From Annona cherimola (Eukaryota; Streptophyta; Magnoliopsida; Magnoliales; Annonaceae): a stretch of 64,000 nucleotides of DNA. Of the stretch, positions 17,601 to 29,789 are shown in pieces. The stretch is taken from NCBI GenBank assembly GCA_030490835.1, contig CM059977.1, forward strand, positions 11,002,765-11,066,764. The letters are read 5' to 3'. Below the pieces are notes generated by a model that saw nothing but the letters and a program-made list of their open reading frames with translations, did not search any database and was not told the DNA's origin. How positions within the stretch are numbered: position 1 is the first letter of the stretch; the number at the start of each line of letters is the position of its first letter. The position numbers and the translations under genes are program-made.

Positions 17601-17880
17601 TTGGTACACTTTAACTAGGGTGTAACATCATGGATTCCAACCTCAATGCACCCGGATGTACTCTACCTATTTTTTATTTTTTTGAATTTTTCTAAAATCT
17701 GAAAAAATATTTAAAAATTTCTAAAAATGATAAAAATTGATACATATGTTAAATACATTTAGATTAATAGTTTCATAAAAAATTTTAAAAAAATAAAAAA
17801 AATTAGTATATACACTAGGGAGGCTCAATGCTCCCCAAAGCATAGGATCAAGTTCCCGACATTGTGCATCTTAGTGTATG
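17601..17880. mobile_element. AT-rich foldback element (family A), CAATGCACCC end type
   Basis: It shares the left end CAATGCACCCGGATGTACT with the element at 21047-21382 and the inner core TTAAATACATTTAGATTAAT. The right arm is less conserved (GGCTCAATGC). Non-coding. Confidence 0.45.
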
Positions 17881-18062
17881 TATATATCCCATCGAGCACA
17901 GCTATGTGTGGGTATAATACAATAAGCGGCTAGGCGTATGAAAAGGTGTAATGAGTAGAAAATATTTGTTCGTAACGAAAGTAGAGGATATAAAAGTGAT
18001 TTCTTATTAGCATCCCTACGAAGCGGTCAAATGGATTACAGCCCTGGTTCACCAAGCATGCT

Positions 18063-18300
18063 CTAATAAGAAAATTTGCAATTCACACGCAAATTCCGCT
18101 GAAGGTGACACATAGCCATTTCACTTGCGAGGTTGATTGAAAGGATCTGAAGAACTGCATTCATGGGTGGATGCCATGAATCAACCTCGCATGGGTCCAC
18201 ACGCACAACCAGTTCCAGTTTCTTAAATTCAGCCTTCTTAGAGTACAAGAGTTGTTGGGGGGTGCAGTAGCACTCGTGTCTCGCTCTCGGAAGAAATGGT
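18063..18300 (-). other. Coding-like segment of unknown identity
   Basis: On the minus strand one frame stays open from before 18290 to the stop near 18063. It reads like ordinary protein rather than AT-rich noise (CTPQQLLYSKKAEFKKLELV, VRVDPCEVDSWHPPMNAVLQ). It is GC-richer than its surroundings. I cannot name a family and find no convincing start codon, so it may be one exon or a fragment of a transposed or decayed gene. Two other unidentified coding-like segments on the same strand lie at 20458-20673 and 26087-26257; whether they belong together is unknown. Confidence 0.3.
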
Positions 18301-18499
18301 GATCTTTTTTCGTCTAGATAGTTTTCCTTTTTTACATGTAAAAAGAAACATTTGACTATGGTGTGAATCGAAAGAGCGAAAGGGAATCACGTCTACCCAG
18401 CAATCGATGTCTGGGGACTTCAGCTGCTGCTTAGTCTTATCTTGTTTGTGCATCTTTTTCAGATTCTGTGGCCTTTTTGACATTTGTGCGTCTAATGGG

Positions 18500-19599
18500 A
18501 ACCTTCCTGAGCATGTTCATCAACGCTGTTTATCACATTATTTAATTGTCCATAGTAAGAACTTTGTTCCCATCATCGATTTTTTTTTTTTTTAAAAAAA
18601 AATTTCTTAACTTCTTGAAATTTTTTTTGAAAGTAAACTCCACCACGAAAATAAATCCTTTATGCATTTTTAAGACATCATTGAGAGGGCACAGTTTAGC
18701 TGTAAAACAATTTTTTCCACATACCTAAGTAATACAATGTCTATTTTCGGGTTGTTGCTTTCTTAGTCGAGCTTTAACGTTTAATGTCAATCTAATCATG
18801 AGGATACATAAGTACATAACACCTTTGATGTGTTTGTAATTAGGAGGAAATCGAATGCAAGCATTCACCATTGTCTTTTCCAAATCTTTGCTCACTCTAT
18901 TAATTAATTACTTATTTGAAATTTCATTTCAATTTTCCAAAAACTGTTGATTATTAATGCAGCAAAATAGGCCTTAATTAGCTTAGTGCCTCTATCTTGA
19001 ATCATGGTTTTAATACACGCTGACATTATTGGACTGTCGAGGCCTTAACACTTAAGAGTCATTAAAACTAATAAAACATACATAAAATACATGTCTAATG
19101 AATCGCCTCGAACATAAGTCATAAGAAGATAATATTTTGTCCATGGTTAAGCTTATAGTTCTCACACTACTCAAATCACCACATCTAGCAATTCTTATGA
19201 TATAGTTGCTAAATTGTCTAAATCCTATGATAAGATTTTTTTAAGTCTCTCACCCACAAGATCACACATGAGCTGAAAGAAGATGTCTATAGCTTGCTAC
19301 TGTTACTTTCGTATGTGTATGATTCATAGTTGACAACACGACAAGTATCAACATAAGAAAATTAGCATTTTGTGACATGGTTTAATTAACAATAATTAAT
19401 TTTTTGCACCAGTCATGAATTGGCATTATAAATAATCAGCTTTTAGATTTAATGATATAGTGTTTGTTGCCAAAAAGAAATTTTTAACTACAACAATAAG
19501 AGATATCACTAAAATTTAATCTCAGTGACAATTTTAACACATTTTTGCTAAAACTTGCTACAAGTAACTTCCCACAAATGAGTTAAATGGTACATATTA
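18500..19599. other. AT-rich intergenic DNA
   Basis: No gene or element recognised. T-runs and A-runs occur near 18580-18600. Confidence 0.4.
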
Positions 19600-20338
19600 G
19601 GGGTATAAATAGGATTAGTTAACTCAAAGCCAACTAACCAAACTCAATTTGCAATAAGGTTAGGTTAGATATTTAAAAAAAAATAGAATGCACAACTTGA
19701 TTTGAATCGGCTTGATTTCAAAAATAGATTGGTGTGAATTAAGGGATTAGTCCACCCAACTTAATCAGATTTAATATATTAACATAAAATATAATATACT
19801 ATAAAAAATAATCATAGAAAATTGACCATATTGAATATTATTATAAGTCTAATACATTAGATCATATGATACACATGCATTAATTAAATATCATTGTCTT
19901 AAGACAATATTGATTAACAATTGTGTTGTTATATTAATTGACAATTATATTGCTATATAACTCTATAACTCATAAAATCAAAAATATTCATGTAAAGAAG
20001 GATTATTTTTATTGTTTAATAGTATTTATATTTTAAAATTAACTTAAATAAAAATATTTTAAATATGATATGTTTATTAACACAAAGTCATGTATTTTTA
20101 AATAAACATGAGGAACAAGTATAAAATATTTAAAATTACGTTTTTCATTTTTTTTCTACTTGAACTATTGCTTAACCTGATTGGTATTCTAAACCGAATT
20201 GTTTTTTTATAAGTTTAACGTAGGATTGGTTTGAGACATGAAAAATAAGAGTAAATACATGGTTGGGATGACGTTTTATAAATAGAATTATGATTAAGAA
20301 GACTCCAATTCAAGTCAACCTGAACTAATGTACAACCC
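19600..20338. mobile_element. Possible terminal-repeat element, GGGGT...ACCC ends
   Basis: It begins GGGGTATAAATAGGATTAG and ends with a loose inverted version, TGTACAACCC. The interior carries repeated AACCAAACTCAA, CCACCCAACTTAATC and AACCTGA words like those in the elements at 40468, 44907 and 63330. The flanking triplets (TTA and TAG) do not match, so the limits are provisional. Confidence 0.35.
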
Positions 20339-20457
20339 TAGTGCATTTTTACAATTTCCTATAATTTAAATTTCCCAGCGGATGGCTGACTTTGCTGATT
20401 TGGTGCTAAGTAAAAGCCTCGGAATATTTCCTAATAGCCATTTTTTCAAAAGTTCCC

Positions 20458-20673
20458 TCAATGCCTTGAACTTGTGCTGATCATGAGCCTGCGTCTTGTG
20501 GAGTTGACATTACATGCAACATGTACAGTTGACAACTTGACATTACGGCATGGAAGAAGACAATCTCTTGACCTTTTAAACTTGTATAAAGAAATACTAC
20601 AGTGTTTTTTCATCTCTGTCTTCTCTTCCAATAATTGAGCTAGACGAAACAGGAACTCAGCAGCACCCAAGGT
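20458..20673 (-). other. Exon-like coding segment of unknown identity
   Basis: After a good acceptor (TTGCAG) at 20674 on the minus strand, a frame stays open for 71 codons to a TGA at 20458. It begins TLGAAEFLFRLAQLLEEKTE and contains KRSRDCLLPCRNVK. The amphipathic start looks like real protein. A shift near 20510 would continue as a Lys/Leu-rich frame, so it may be a decayed exon. No family is recognised. Confidence 0.3.
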
Positions 20674-21046
20674 CTGCAAGAAATTTTATTTTCAATGATG
20701 AAAATGAAAATAAATGTTGTTAACTTGTTGGGTCGCATTTTCCTTTCAGCAACAAAATGGTTACAATGTTTGTTGCCAATACAATGAGCACAGCAAAATG
20801 GCAACAAAAATAAAAAATTTCGTTCTCCAAGTGAAATGCCACAATCCAACTGCGATAAAATTTACAACAAAACTAAACCAAAATTTTCTTGCAGTGGTAG
20901 CTATACAGGAAAACTGTAAAAATCAGTTTGGGAAAGTAACCCAACCCCATCAATCCAAAATAACAGGACTGGGTGCAGGGGGATGTAATAAAGGACGGCA
21001 TTTGATTGGGGTATGTGCAAAATTTTGTCCTAATCAGTGGACCTTG

Positions 21047-21382
21047 GTTCAATGCACCCGATGCACCCGGGTGTACTTCGCCCATTTTTTTTTTTACTTT
21101 TTTTAAACTTTTTTTTATGAAAATATTAATCTAAGTGTATTTAACATGTATATAAATTTTTACCATTTTTAAAGATTTTTAGATATTTTTTTCGGATTTT
21201 GTAAAATCAGTGGTAAAATGTCACTAATTTTAAAAAATTCAAAAAAAAATCTAAAAATCTCCAAAAATTATAAAATTTTATATGCATGTTAAATACACTT
21301 AGATTAACAGTTGTGTAAAAAAAATTTCAAAAAAAAAAGTAAAAATGGGTGAAGTACACCCAGGTGCATTGGACCAGGGTCC
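21047..21382. mobile_element. Foldback element (family A) with long inverted arms
   Basis: The left arm begins GGACCTTGGTTCAATGCACC and continues through GGGTGTACTTCGCCCAT. The right arm ends ATGGGTGAAGTACACCCAGG, TGCATTGGACCAGGGTCC. The inner arms carry the family core TTAATCTAAGTGTATTTAAC and its complement. Non-coding. Target-site duplication not resolved. Confidence 0.7.
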
Positions 21383-23739
21383 CTAATTAGCACCTAAGAG
21401 ATTAGGCAATGTAATAAAGGACTGCATTTGACTGTACTTTTGAGTTTTGATGAAGGTAATATGTTGTTGCTTTACTAGGCTAGTTCAAAAATTTTCTGAC
21501 ATTTATTCTGTTTACAACAAATATTTACGGAGTATCATGTTATCAGTTTTGCAGAAAGTACCAAAGACTTTTGTTGGTCATGCAAGAGTGAGTATAGACA
21601 TTTAAATTTGCATAATTGACTGCTAAGTCTAAAAGTTTTAATCAATTATACCCTTATCTTCTAAATGATTTTTCTAGCTAAACAATTCTACGAAATTTTA
21701 TAATATTTTAATACTTAATTAAAAGAAAAATCAACCTATCTTTTATATTTTATAAATAATTATAAACATTTTTAACCATCACGTCACCGACCAAGTTAAT
21801 TTTAAGTATCCTAATTTTAAAGATAATAATAAATACGATAAGATGGGGAAATATTTTAGGCACAGTTAAAATAGTTTTTTGCAAAATTTGAATGTCTTTA
21901 ATTTTTATTGATATGTGTTAATTTTTTTATTACATGAACACTAATGCACACCGAGGTGTGAAATCATTAAAACTATGCTCAAGTTCACTGATATAAGTTA
22001 AATTTAAAGTAAAGAGAAGGTAAAAATAATTGATGATCAAGGCTAATGATTAAAATAAACTCAAATGAAAGCAAGAAGTTATGATTGAAATTTAGACTTA
22101 CGTATACCCTCGCCAAAATATCAAAAACTACGTTAGGTTGTCGGGTCGAGTCGTAAAATAAAAGAATAAAAAATATATACAAAGTGACGCTGACAAGAAG
22201 CACTTGCTTTTCTTTTCTGTCACCGAGCACAGATTTTGGTGCGCTGTGGGCCTGCGGCTTGTCGGTTAATTAGAGCCGGCAGGATGCAACAAGAAAAGCG
22301 GCCGCTGATTAATTAAAGATAATTCCGCCAAACCTCATTGTGGCTGTCCAATCTGTAGGCCGTGATATCTGGAAGATGATTGAACAGTGCCCACGTAGAA
22401 TTTCAAGGCACGCTGCAGCGGTCGATCATCTATATTCCGTGGGCGCTGCCGTAGAATTTCTAGGCATCCCTCGCTGAGCACGATAGGCTGCATTGATGCG
22501 CGTTGAGAAAAAAATTAGAGCAATGTAAAAATAGGTGGACAATATTTAAAAATGGCATTTAGCTCATTAAGTATCTATATAAACAGCAAAACCCTTAGTC
22601 GATTAGGAATTTATCCACGGTCGACATGCGTTTGATAGAACTCGTCGTCAAAATGTGTTCACTGTTTGAACCAAAGTAGTGCTTGGCAGTGAATTTTATA
22701 GCTTAAAATTTTTGAGTCGCAACTTTATGTCTTATTTTATCCATATCTAGGTACTATTCTATCAGTGTTTATAAGTTTGGTCGATTTTGTTTCCGTTACA
22801 AATCCATTTTTCAACACAAAATATTTAGCCATGAAGTAATTGAGTTATTTCTTTACGAAAATAAAGTACTAGAAATTAGGAAGCGAATAGGAGAAGGGAA
22901 AAGAAAAATTGCTTTGGGAGAATGGGAAATTTTTTTAAAAAAATTACAATGTATCTGAGCTGCATGGATAAAGACATGGTCCATATATGGAATTATTATA
23001 TGAAATTTATCTTATCCTAATTAGTTAAAGTATGGATAATTTTTTATTACAGCCACTGCTCTGTACTGTCTGGATAATTATTCTTAACCGGTCAGTTCGG
23101 CGGGTTGATGTTGCACACTTGCACCCTGTTGAAAAATGTAGGAGATCAGGAGAGAGAGAGGACTCGGATGCATGTCGGTGGGTGAACAAAAGTCAGAGAC
23201 GCCGCAGATCAGACCAACCGTAAACGGCCACACAAGGTGCATCAGCGTTCCACGTCATCCAGAGTGGGCCCACGCGCTTTTTCAAAGTTAAATCCAGCTC
23301 AGCTGTTGTTCTCCCCTCCGTGCAAATTTCAAATTAAGGAGGAGGTATTTGGCAAACTTTAAAATTTTTTCAATTAAAACTTTTTAATATAAAGTTTTTT
23401 GCTTTCTACAATTATTTATATTTTACTAATTCTTGATATCTTTTTTTATAATTTTTCTTCATTTCAATCATTTCTGCACAACTATTGATACAACCAATCT
23501 ATCTATTTTAACTTTATTTTCTTTACTCCTCATCATTATCCATATTATAGCACATTATTTTCTACCAATTTAAAAAATTTTATATTAAAAATTTTTCATC
23601 ACAAGTTTTTATCATTTCCCATACACCATAATACTTGTGTAAGCAAAGCACGAAAAATGAAAAAAAGAAAGACAATAAATTGAAGGAATGCCTGATGTAT
23701 ACAATATGTTTTATGTATGCTTAGCTTAAAATATTCAAT
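21383..23739. other. Intergenic DNA with a GC-richer island
   Basis: The stretch 22200-22500 is GC-richer than its surroundings and contains two near copies of CGTAGAATTTCAAGGCA (22395 and 22452). At 23340-23640 there is a T-rich remnant of the Tourist-like family. No coding region is recognised. Confidence 0.4.
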
Positions 23740-24100
23740 TTTTCTTCATAAATATGAGTTCTAAATGTATTCAATCCATATATCAAGTTTTTGCCATTTT
23801 ATAATTTATTTTTATTTTTGAAAATCATCAATTTGAGGGGCATATAAGTCATTTTTTACCTCTTAAATACTTGATTTTCAAAAACAAAAAATACATATAT
23901 AAAATTAATTTAAAGCGAAAAAACTTAGTATATAAATTAAATATAATTTTTTTCATCAATTGCAAGGGTGAGGGTTGAACCTTCAACTAAGTAACATCAT
24001 GCCGTAATGCGTTACTATTGGATCAAGCCCATGGACATTAAATTAAATATACTTAGACAAGTATGTTTATGAATAAAAAATTGAAAAAATAAATATTGTA
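23740..24100. mobile_element. Foldback element (family A) interrupted by a SINE
   Basis: The left arm carries TTCTAAATGTATTCAATCCA. The right arm carries its complement-like ATTAAATATACTTAGACAAG. The right arm is split by the small SINE at 23947-24038. Removing the SINE and one target copy restores a continuous arm. Confidence 0.5.
23947..24038 (-). mobile_element. Short tRNA-derived SINE with 13-bp target-site duplication
   Basis: The 92-bp insert is flanked by exact 13-bp copies of TAAATTAAATATA (23934-23946 and 24039-24051). On the minus strand it has a B-box-like GGTTCAACCCT, an upstream A-box-like GATCCAATAGTAAC about 30 nt earlier, and an A-rich 3' tail. These fit a plant tRNA-derived SINE moved by LINE machinery. 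It is short for the class and the A box is imperfect. Confidence 0.7.
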
Positions 24101-24784
24101 AGTTAAATATATATACAACCTATTGTATATAATCGGATCTCAATTGAAGCAAGCGAAAAAATGTTACATAGTTGATGACCCTGATCACTGTGGGGCAATT
24201 TTTTAAAAAATAAATTTTTTTGTTATTTTGTAATTATTAACTTATTATATCAGCTATTCATCAATGAAAATAGTTGAGCTCGTAGTTCTACTAGTATCAA
24301 AATTACTTGCAATAGAAAGTTAACGTCATTCTATGATAGAATATTCTAAAATTTGACAAAGTATTGTTTAATTTCATTAGATGCGTAACGAATGTGCATT
24401 TTTAGTTACTAATCTACGAGGTGGTGCACGTACTTTGTAATTTAATTATACGCTGGAGCCAATTTCAAAAGATGATAACTTAATTGAGGCATTTTATTAT
24501 CAATATCATATATACGTACATACCTAGGCTCAAGGCCTACTATGATATACCTCTTAGCCTCTGACACCTTGAGAAGTATAAGGCTCACCCAAGCACACTT
24601 GGCGCATTCAATTAAATTTACTAAAAAATATAAGGGCAATGTTTACTTAGACGCTGTTCAACTTCAACCGTATATTGAATTAGTTCAAGTCGACTCTATT
24701 TACATCATTTAAATGATTCATTTTATCATTTTGTTATTATTTTATTTAATAACACTACTTAAAAGCATTTTAATAAGAAATTTA

Positions 24785-25174
24785 GAGTAAATTTCATATA
24801 TACCCAAATAGTTTCATCGATATTGCAAATATACCCACGTAGTTTCACAAATTGCATATTACCCCCACATAGCTTCACCAAAATTGCATATTACCCTCAC
24901 GCCGTTAACTGCCGTTAATATCCGCCGTTATATTTTTGAAAAATGATGAAAATGTCTTCATCCATAGTTTCACAAAATTGCATATCACCCCCATGAAGAT
25001 GAGGACATTTTCGTCATTTTTGAAAATATAACGGCGGATATTAACAGCAGTTAACGGCGTGGGGGTAATACGCAATTTCGGTGAAACTATGTGGGGGTAA
25101 TATGCAATTTGTGAAACTACGTGGGTATATCTGCAATATCGATGAAACTATGTAGGTATATATGAAATTTACCC
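24785..25174. mobile_element. Long-TIR Mutator-like MITE (390 bp) with 9-bp duplication
   Basis: The element is almost wholly two inverted arms of about 175 bp (24785-24963 and 24997-25174) around a short spacer. The ends read G(A/G)GTAAATTTCATATATACC. Flanking 9-mers AGAAATTTA (24776-24784 and 25175-25183) are identical. Long TIRs with a 9-bp duplication are the mark of Mutator-like elements. The arms contain several spaced copies of a TGCATATTACCCCCA-like word. Non-coding. Confidence 0.88.
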
Positions 25175-25433
25175 AGAAATTTATATAAGCCACACTAAGA
25201 TAAGAATTTTAATGAGTTTATATTCACTTTAAAACTATACGTATTTTGTGGCTCGTATAATATACTTTTAAATCAAATTGATGCATTATTAAATTAAACA
25301 TAATATTTTTCAATATAATGGATGAAGGTGATTCCTCAAATGGTGCAAATTAGTCTCTTTAAACCAATTCAACATTTGTTTAAAGTTCAACAGACTCTAA
25401 GTGATTGATGCTCATAATATATAAGCATTGTTA

Positions 25434-25712
25434 GGGTGTGTTTGGTAATGAATAAAACTTTTGATAAAAAATTTGAAAAGTAAAAGTTGTCAAATGATGT
25501 GATATGACAGAGATAATGATGAGTAGTAAAGAGAATAAAGTTAAAATAGATAGGTTAGTTATATGGATAGTTTTGTAGAAATGATTGAAAAGTAGAGTAG
25601 TTGTATAGTAAAATGTGAAAAATAATTAAAAAATATGATAGTTGTGAAGAATAAAAAGTTTTAAATTGAAAAGTTTTAACTTGACATTTTCTATCAATTG
25701 CCAAACACATCC
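25434..25712. mobile_element. Tourist-like MITE (PIF/Harbinger), 279 bp
   Basis: The ends are GGGTGTGTTTGGTAATGA and, inverted, GGATGTGTTTGGCAATTGA. The flanking triplet TTA is duplicated (25431-25433 and 25713-25715). Size, G-rich ends and the TTA/TAA target are those of Tourist MITEs. Related AT-rich bodies lie at about 1540, 9650, 16200 and 23340. Confidence 0.88.
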
Positions 25713-26086
25713 TTAATTCATAAGCAAAAACAGTTTTGACCTTATCAATTTCAAATAGTTTTTTCAAGTTTAGCTAAAATTAATATTGTATTTATTCCTA
25801 CTAAGCGTAGCTTGGCTGGTACCAAATATGGAAAGATTCCCTATTGATTTTGGTTCGAAACCTAGCGGGAGCTTTATCTTTCGTTTGAGGAACTTCGATC
25901 TTTTCTTTAACAATATAAGTTGATTATAAACCAAATTTGTAAAAATTTCTGAACTTGATTTGTAATATGAAATGGGAAAAAATATGACATTGAAAGTAAA
26001 TTTTCAAATGAAAAATTCAGAAAAATAATATGGTTATTTGTATTAGTCTTTCTATATAAAAGGTTGGAGCCGGTGAATGCAGAGCT

Positions 26087-26257
26087 CTAGCAGCTGAGTT
26101 TTCCCTGTGGATCCTTGTCGTGAAACACAATTGATGTCGCAGCTTGCATGCATCCAGCAAGGCAATCTTTTGACCTATTGCAACTCCGCAATTGGATGGA
26201 GCTGGAGTCTTCTTTAATTACTTGTTCTTCAATATGTCTTGCATTTGAAGCATGAAA
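26087..26257 (-). other. Exon-like coding segment ending in a stop, unknown identity
   Basis: On the minus strand a splice acceptor (TTGCAG) at 26258 is followed by 56 open codons and TAG. The product (FHASNARHIEEQVIKEDSSS, then RSKDCLAGCMQAATSIVFHD) has balanced composition and looks like a terminal exon. No upstream exon could be found and I cannot name a family. It may be a captured or decayed exon. Confidence 0.35.
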
Positions 26258-27640
26258 CTGCAACACAAAGTCAAAAAGCCAGTATTAGACAATGAAAGAT
26301 ATTTAAGAAACTTGCTTAAAATAATCAACCCCTTGGACCCCATGCATCGCATTTTTCTTTCTTAACGCACAAGGTTAAGGCCTGCAGTCGAGATTACGAC
26401 CCGTGCCAAAGTCGAATAAGAAAGTGGCATATGCATGGCCCAAACGGCCCTCGATTAGGTTACCATGCATTCACCTCCAAAATCCAAAGCATGTTCCAAC
26501 GTTTCAGCTCTATGAATAATATATCATCTGCCAGAGTTAGATAATAGATCTTTATCAACTTCTCGGGATATGGACCCAATAAGCATATTCAACTCCATCA
26601 AAAATCACACGAGGTAGAATATTGAACAAAAAATTTCCGGGTCTTAAGCTGGTTTAAGTTAATTTGCTAATTAATTAATTAAGTTGTTTCATCCATTCTA
26701 TAACTCTTTGATTTTTAATAGTTTTATATTTTTTATTAGTTTTTATGTCTTTTATTTTACTCATTTTGACATTATATAATTCTGTCACTGCTTACATTTA
26801 CTTTTGCATCTGTATTTGGACTTCGTTTTGAAGTAAAAGCATTAAAAGCACCAAAAATGTCCTAAAAAGCGCAGAACTATTTTTCTCCCCCATGTCGTTT
26901 AGTTGTAAATTAAATTTTATGATTTAAAGATTTGCGAAACAGACTAAGCTTTGAAATATTGCAATATAAATCCAGGCATCTCGCCAGCATGTACTATATG
27001 TAGGCAATCCTGTGGGCTTTACTTAGATCTTTCGTGTAATTCACTAATTTGATAATTTTTGAACTTATTCAAAATAAAAATAAAAATTACAAAATAAATC
27101 CGAAAAATCCAAATTTTAGATGAAAAAGATCTGGGTGAGACTTGCATATTTATAAAAATAAAAAATTTCTAATACAATTCTAGTGGCGGCAAAAGATCGC
27201 TAGCGTAGTTTTAATTGCGAAAAGGTTCCTTTTTTGATAAATATTCTGACAAAAATATTTGTCCAAATCAAGTGATTTAATTTTATATTTTAAAATGATT
27301 TTTATTAAAAATTGACACCCGTATGTACGGAAATGGAGCGTAAACCTAGAGTAACCATGAATCACATAGTGTTATATGTATATGTATATATATATCTATA
27401 TTTTCCCGTCAATTTAGGGCCTTAAGCCCATGGAGAGAAGTTTTGATGAGCGAGTAAAAGGCCTGGGCGGGGCATCACCAATGATCATGATCGGGCCAAA
27501 TTATAGCCCAAGCCTAATCTGGGCTTGTGGTGGAACATACGTCCAATTGTTGTACCCGTACTTCCTCGATGGCCATCAGCTGTTGCTGCGCGCTATCCTG
27601 CTTCCTCCGCCTATCAGCCCACCAAGTGAAGCTTTTCAAA
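26258..27640. other. Intergenic DNA before the pseudouridine synthase gene
   Basis: AT-rich, with a more balanced stretch at 26340-26620. The last 200 bases should hold the promoter and leader of the following gene. TATA-like TATATATATCTATATTTTCC lies at 27385-27405. Confidence 0.4.
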
Positions 27641-28587
27641 ATGGCTTCAGCTGCCTCGTTGCGACTTCCATTGTCGCCTCAGCTACTGAATCCCACTCAC
27701 CGCATCTCCTTCTTAAACTGTAATTACCTTAGGATTTTCTGCTCCGCCGCCTCCTCCCCCTCATCATCCGTACTCGCCCCTTCCCTTTCTTCCGACATCC
27801 GATCGTCTTCCTCCGACTTCGACTCCAGCTCCAATAAGTGGGAGGGTTTCCGCAAGAAGAAGGTTGTCATGCGCGTCGGATACGTTGGCACCGATTACAA
27901 AGGTATTCATGCATTCTCCTTTTGAACGCTTGCCTTCTCCTCAAAAAGCTGTGGTTGTTCTACGCTCGGGCATTTTGAAATGCTTGTTCGAGTAAATGTG
28001 GTTTAGGTCGTTTGCTGAGGGAGGAGTTGAATAGAATTGACAATCTGGCATTTACCGCTTCCCAACTACGCTCGCCGTGGTGGTTTCTGCATGAGAAGTT
28101 CAGCCATTTTTTTCTAGTGCTTTAGAGTCTTGAATAGGATTTCGCCAGAAAGAATTGCTTTTGTTACGCAATCATGGACGTCCAATGGAAAACTTGGAAT
28201 ATTTGTTACTTGGAGAGGAATGGTGTTATATCTTATAGATGGTCGGACTGCTTTCTTTTAATGTAGTTTTTGAATTGAAATTGATGAAAAGTGTGCTGCT
28301 GGCTTTGATGAAGGTGTGAAAATGTCCATCAATTGAACAAACTGTTCTCTATATTTTAATAGCGTAGATTTGACTTTGTGTGCGTGTATAATACTATGCC
28401 TCGCATTCATTTCTACATTTCTTGCGCCATAAACCCTTTTCCCTATCGTCGTCCCTGTACAATAAAGCTCCAGAACTCAGTAGCACTTTCAGCCATCTAA
28501 TTACAATGACTAGTCTTTCATATTCGGGCTTGGCACCCAGTTGTTCTGGTTAATTTGTTTGTTGGACTTTCTATCCATCCTTCAATA

Positions 28588-29140
28588 GTGGTTGCTGTTA
28601 ACATTTTAATTCTCAGGATTGGTTTGTTGACTTGAAAGTAAAGACCTTTAATTGGACAACCTGGATGGCCTTCCAAACTTGATATGACATTAGATAGTGG
28701 TTTTGGAGATACTAACAGCTGTCATTCTAATACTTCAGGGAATCATGATATTTCATACTGTGCCTGCATTATTTTCTCCTCCTCCTTCATAGGGGGTGCT
28801 GTTAGCATTTTAGTTCTCGGGATTGGTCTGCACTTGTGCCATTTCTCCTGGTTGCTCCAGAATTTATATCAAGGAATTTGGCTATGTTGATTCCTAGTAC
28901 GTTACTGAGTTACAAGGAGAGAAGCTACACCAAGTTTCTTTAGTTGTAACTCTTACAGGATGGTTAGTGTCCTGCTGAGTTCAAGCTGCATGCTGCTTTC
29001 ATTTTGATTTTCTAAATGGTGGTAAGCAGTCAGACAGTTTATACTGTTTACCATATGTGAATTCTGTTTTTGCTAGACTTAAAATAAAGACCTTTAATAG
29101 GATGACTTGGATGAACTTCCAAACTTGATATGGCATTAGA
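28588..29140. repeat. Split duplication inside intron 1 of the pseudouridine synthase gene
   Basis: Two blocks occur twice in the same order. Block 28588-28625 (GCTGTTAACATTTTAATTCT) recurs at 28793-28830. Block 28640-28700 (AAAGACCTTTAATTGGACAA) recurs at 29078-29140. This suggests an old tandem duplication with later spreading of the parts. Confidence 0.6.
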
Positions 29141-29308
29141 TAGCCTTTTTCTTCTTCTTCTGCTTCTATGTTTTTATCTTTTTAAATTTTTATTTCCTTG
29201 GTTTGAATTGGATTCTTATCATCTTCTGTTGCAGGACTTCAAATGCAGCGTGATGTGAGCACTCTACCAAGTAAGATCTTAAATCACCTTTCTAGTCCAT
29301 GGTTAATT

Positions 29309-29310
<2 letters not shown>

Positions 29311-29393
<83 letters not shown>
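29311..29393. repeat. (AT)n followed by (AG)n
   Basis: About 43 bp of AT then about 40 bp of AG with one irregularity, 40 bp after the donor of exon 2. It borders the MITE cluster that follows. Confidence 0.9.
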
Positions 29394-29394
29394 C

Positions 29395-29740
29395 TGTTCG
29401 CAGTTGCCCAAAAATGGGCCCCACATGATCATGAAATCATGATCTACTCCACCCATTGTATTTAGAATAATGTATTCTATTATCATATTAATTTTCATCC
29501 CAATCAGATATGTATATGGGCCCCCATCTGAAAATGGTACAAATCCACGTAATAAAATAGTTTGATGTAAATAACAACTTTAAAGTATCTGATTGGGATG
29601 AAAATTGGTATGGTAATAGAATACATTATTCTAAATACAATGAGTGGAGTAGATCATGATTTCATGATTATGTGGGGGCCCATTTTTGGGCAACTGCACC
29701 GCTGTTCCGGTGCAGTGACGCTGCACCGGAACAACTTCTA
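29395..29740. mobile_element. Head-to-head pair of family B MITEs
   Basis: Two copies face each other. A block beginning GTTGCCCAAAAATGGGCC at 29402 reappears inverted at 29680-29697. The inner sequence (ATGATTTCATGAT, TGTATTTAGAATAATGTATT) is mirrored around about 29590. At the right edge there is a perfect 12-bp hairpin, GTTCCGGTGCAG with CTGCACCGGAAC (29704-29732). They lie in intron 2 of the pseudouridine synthase gene. Confidence 0.7.
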
Positions 29741-29789
29741 TATAGAGAGAGAGAGAGAGAACCTTTCATGTGCACGTGCCTGCACCGTA

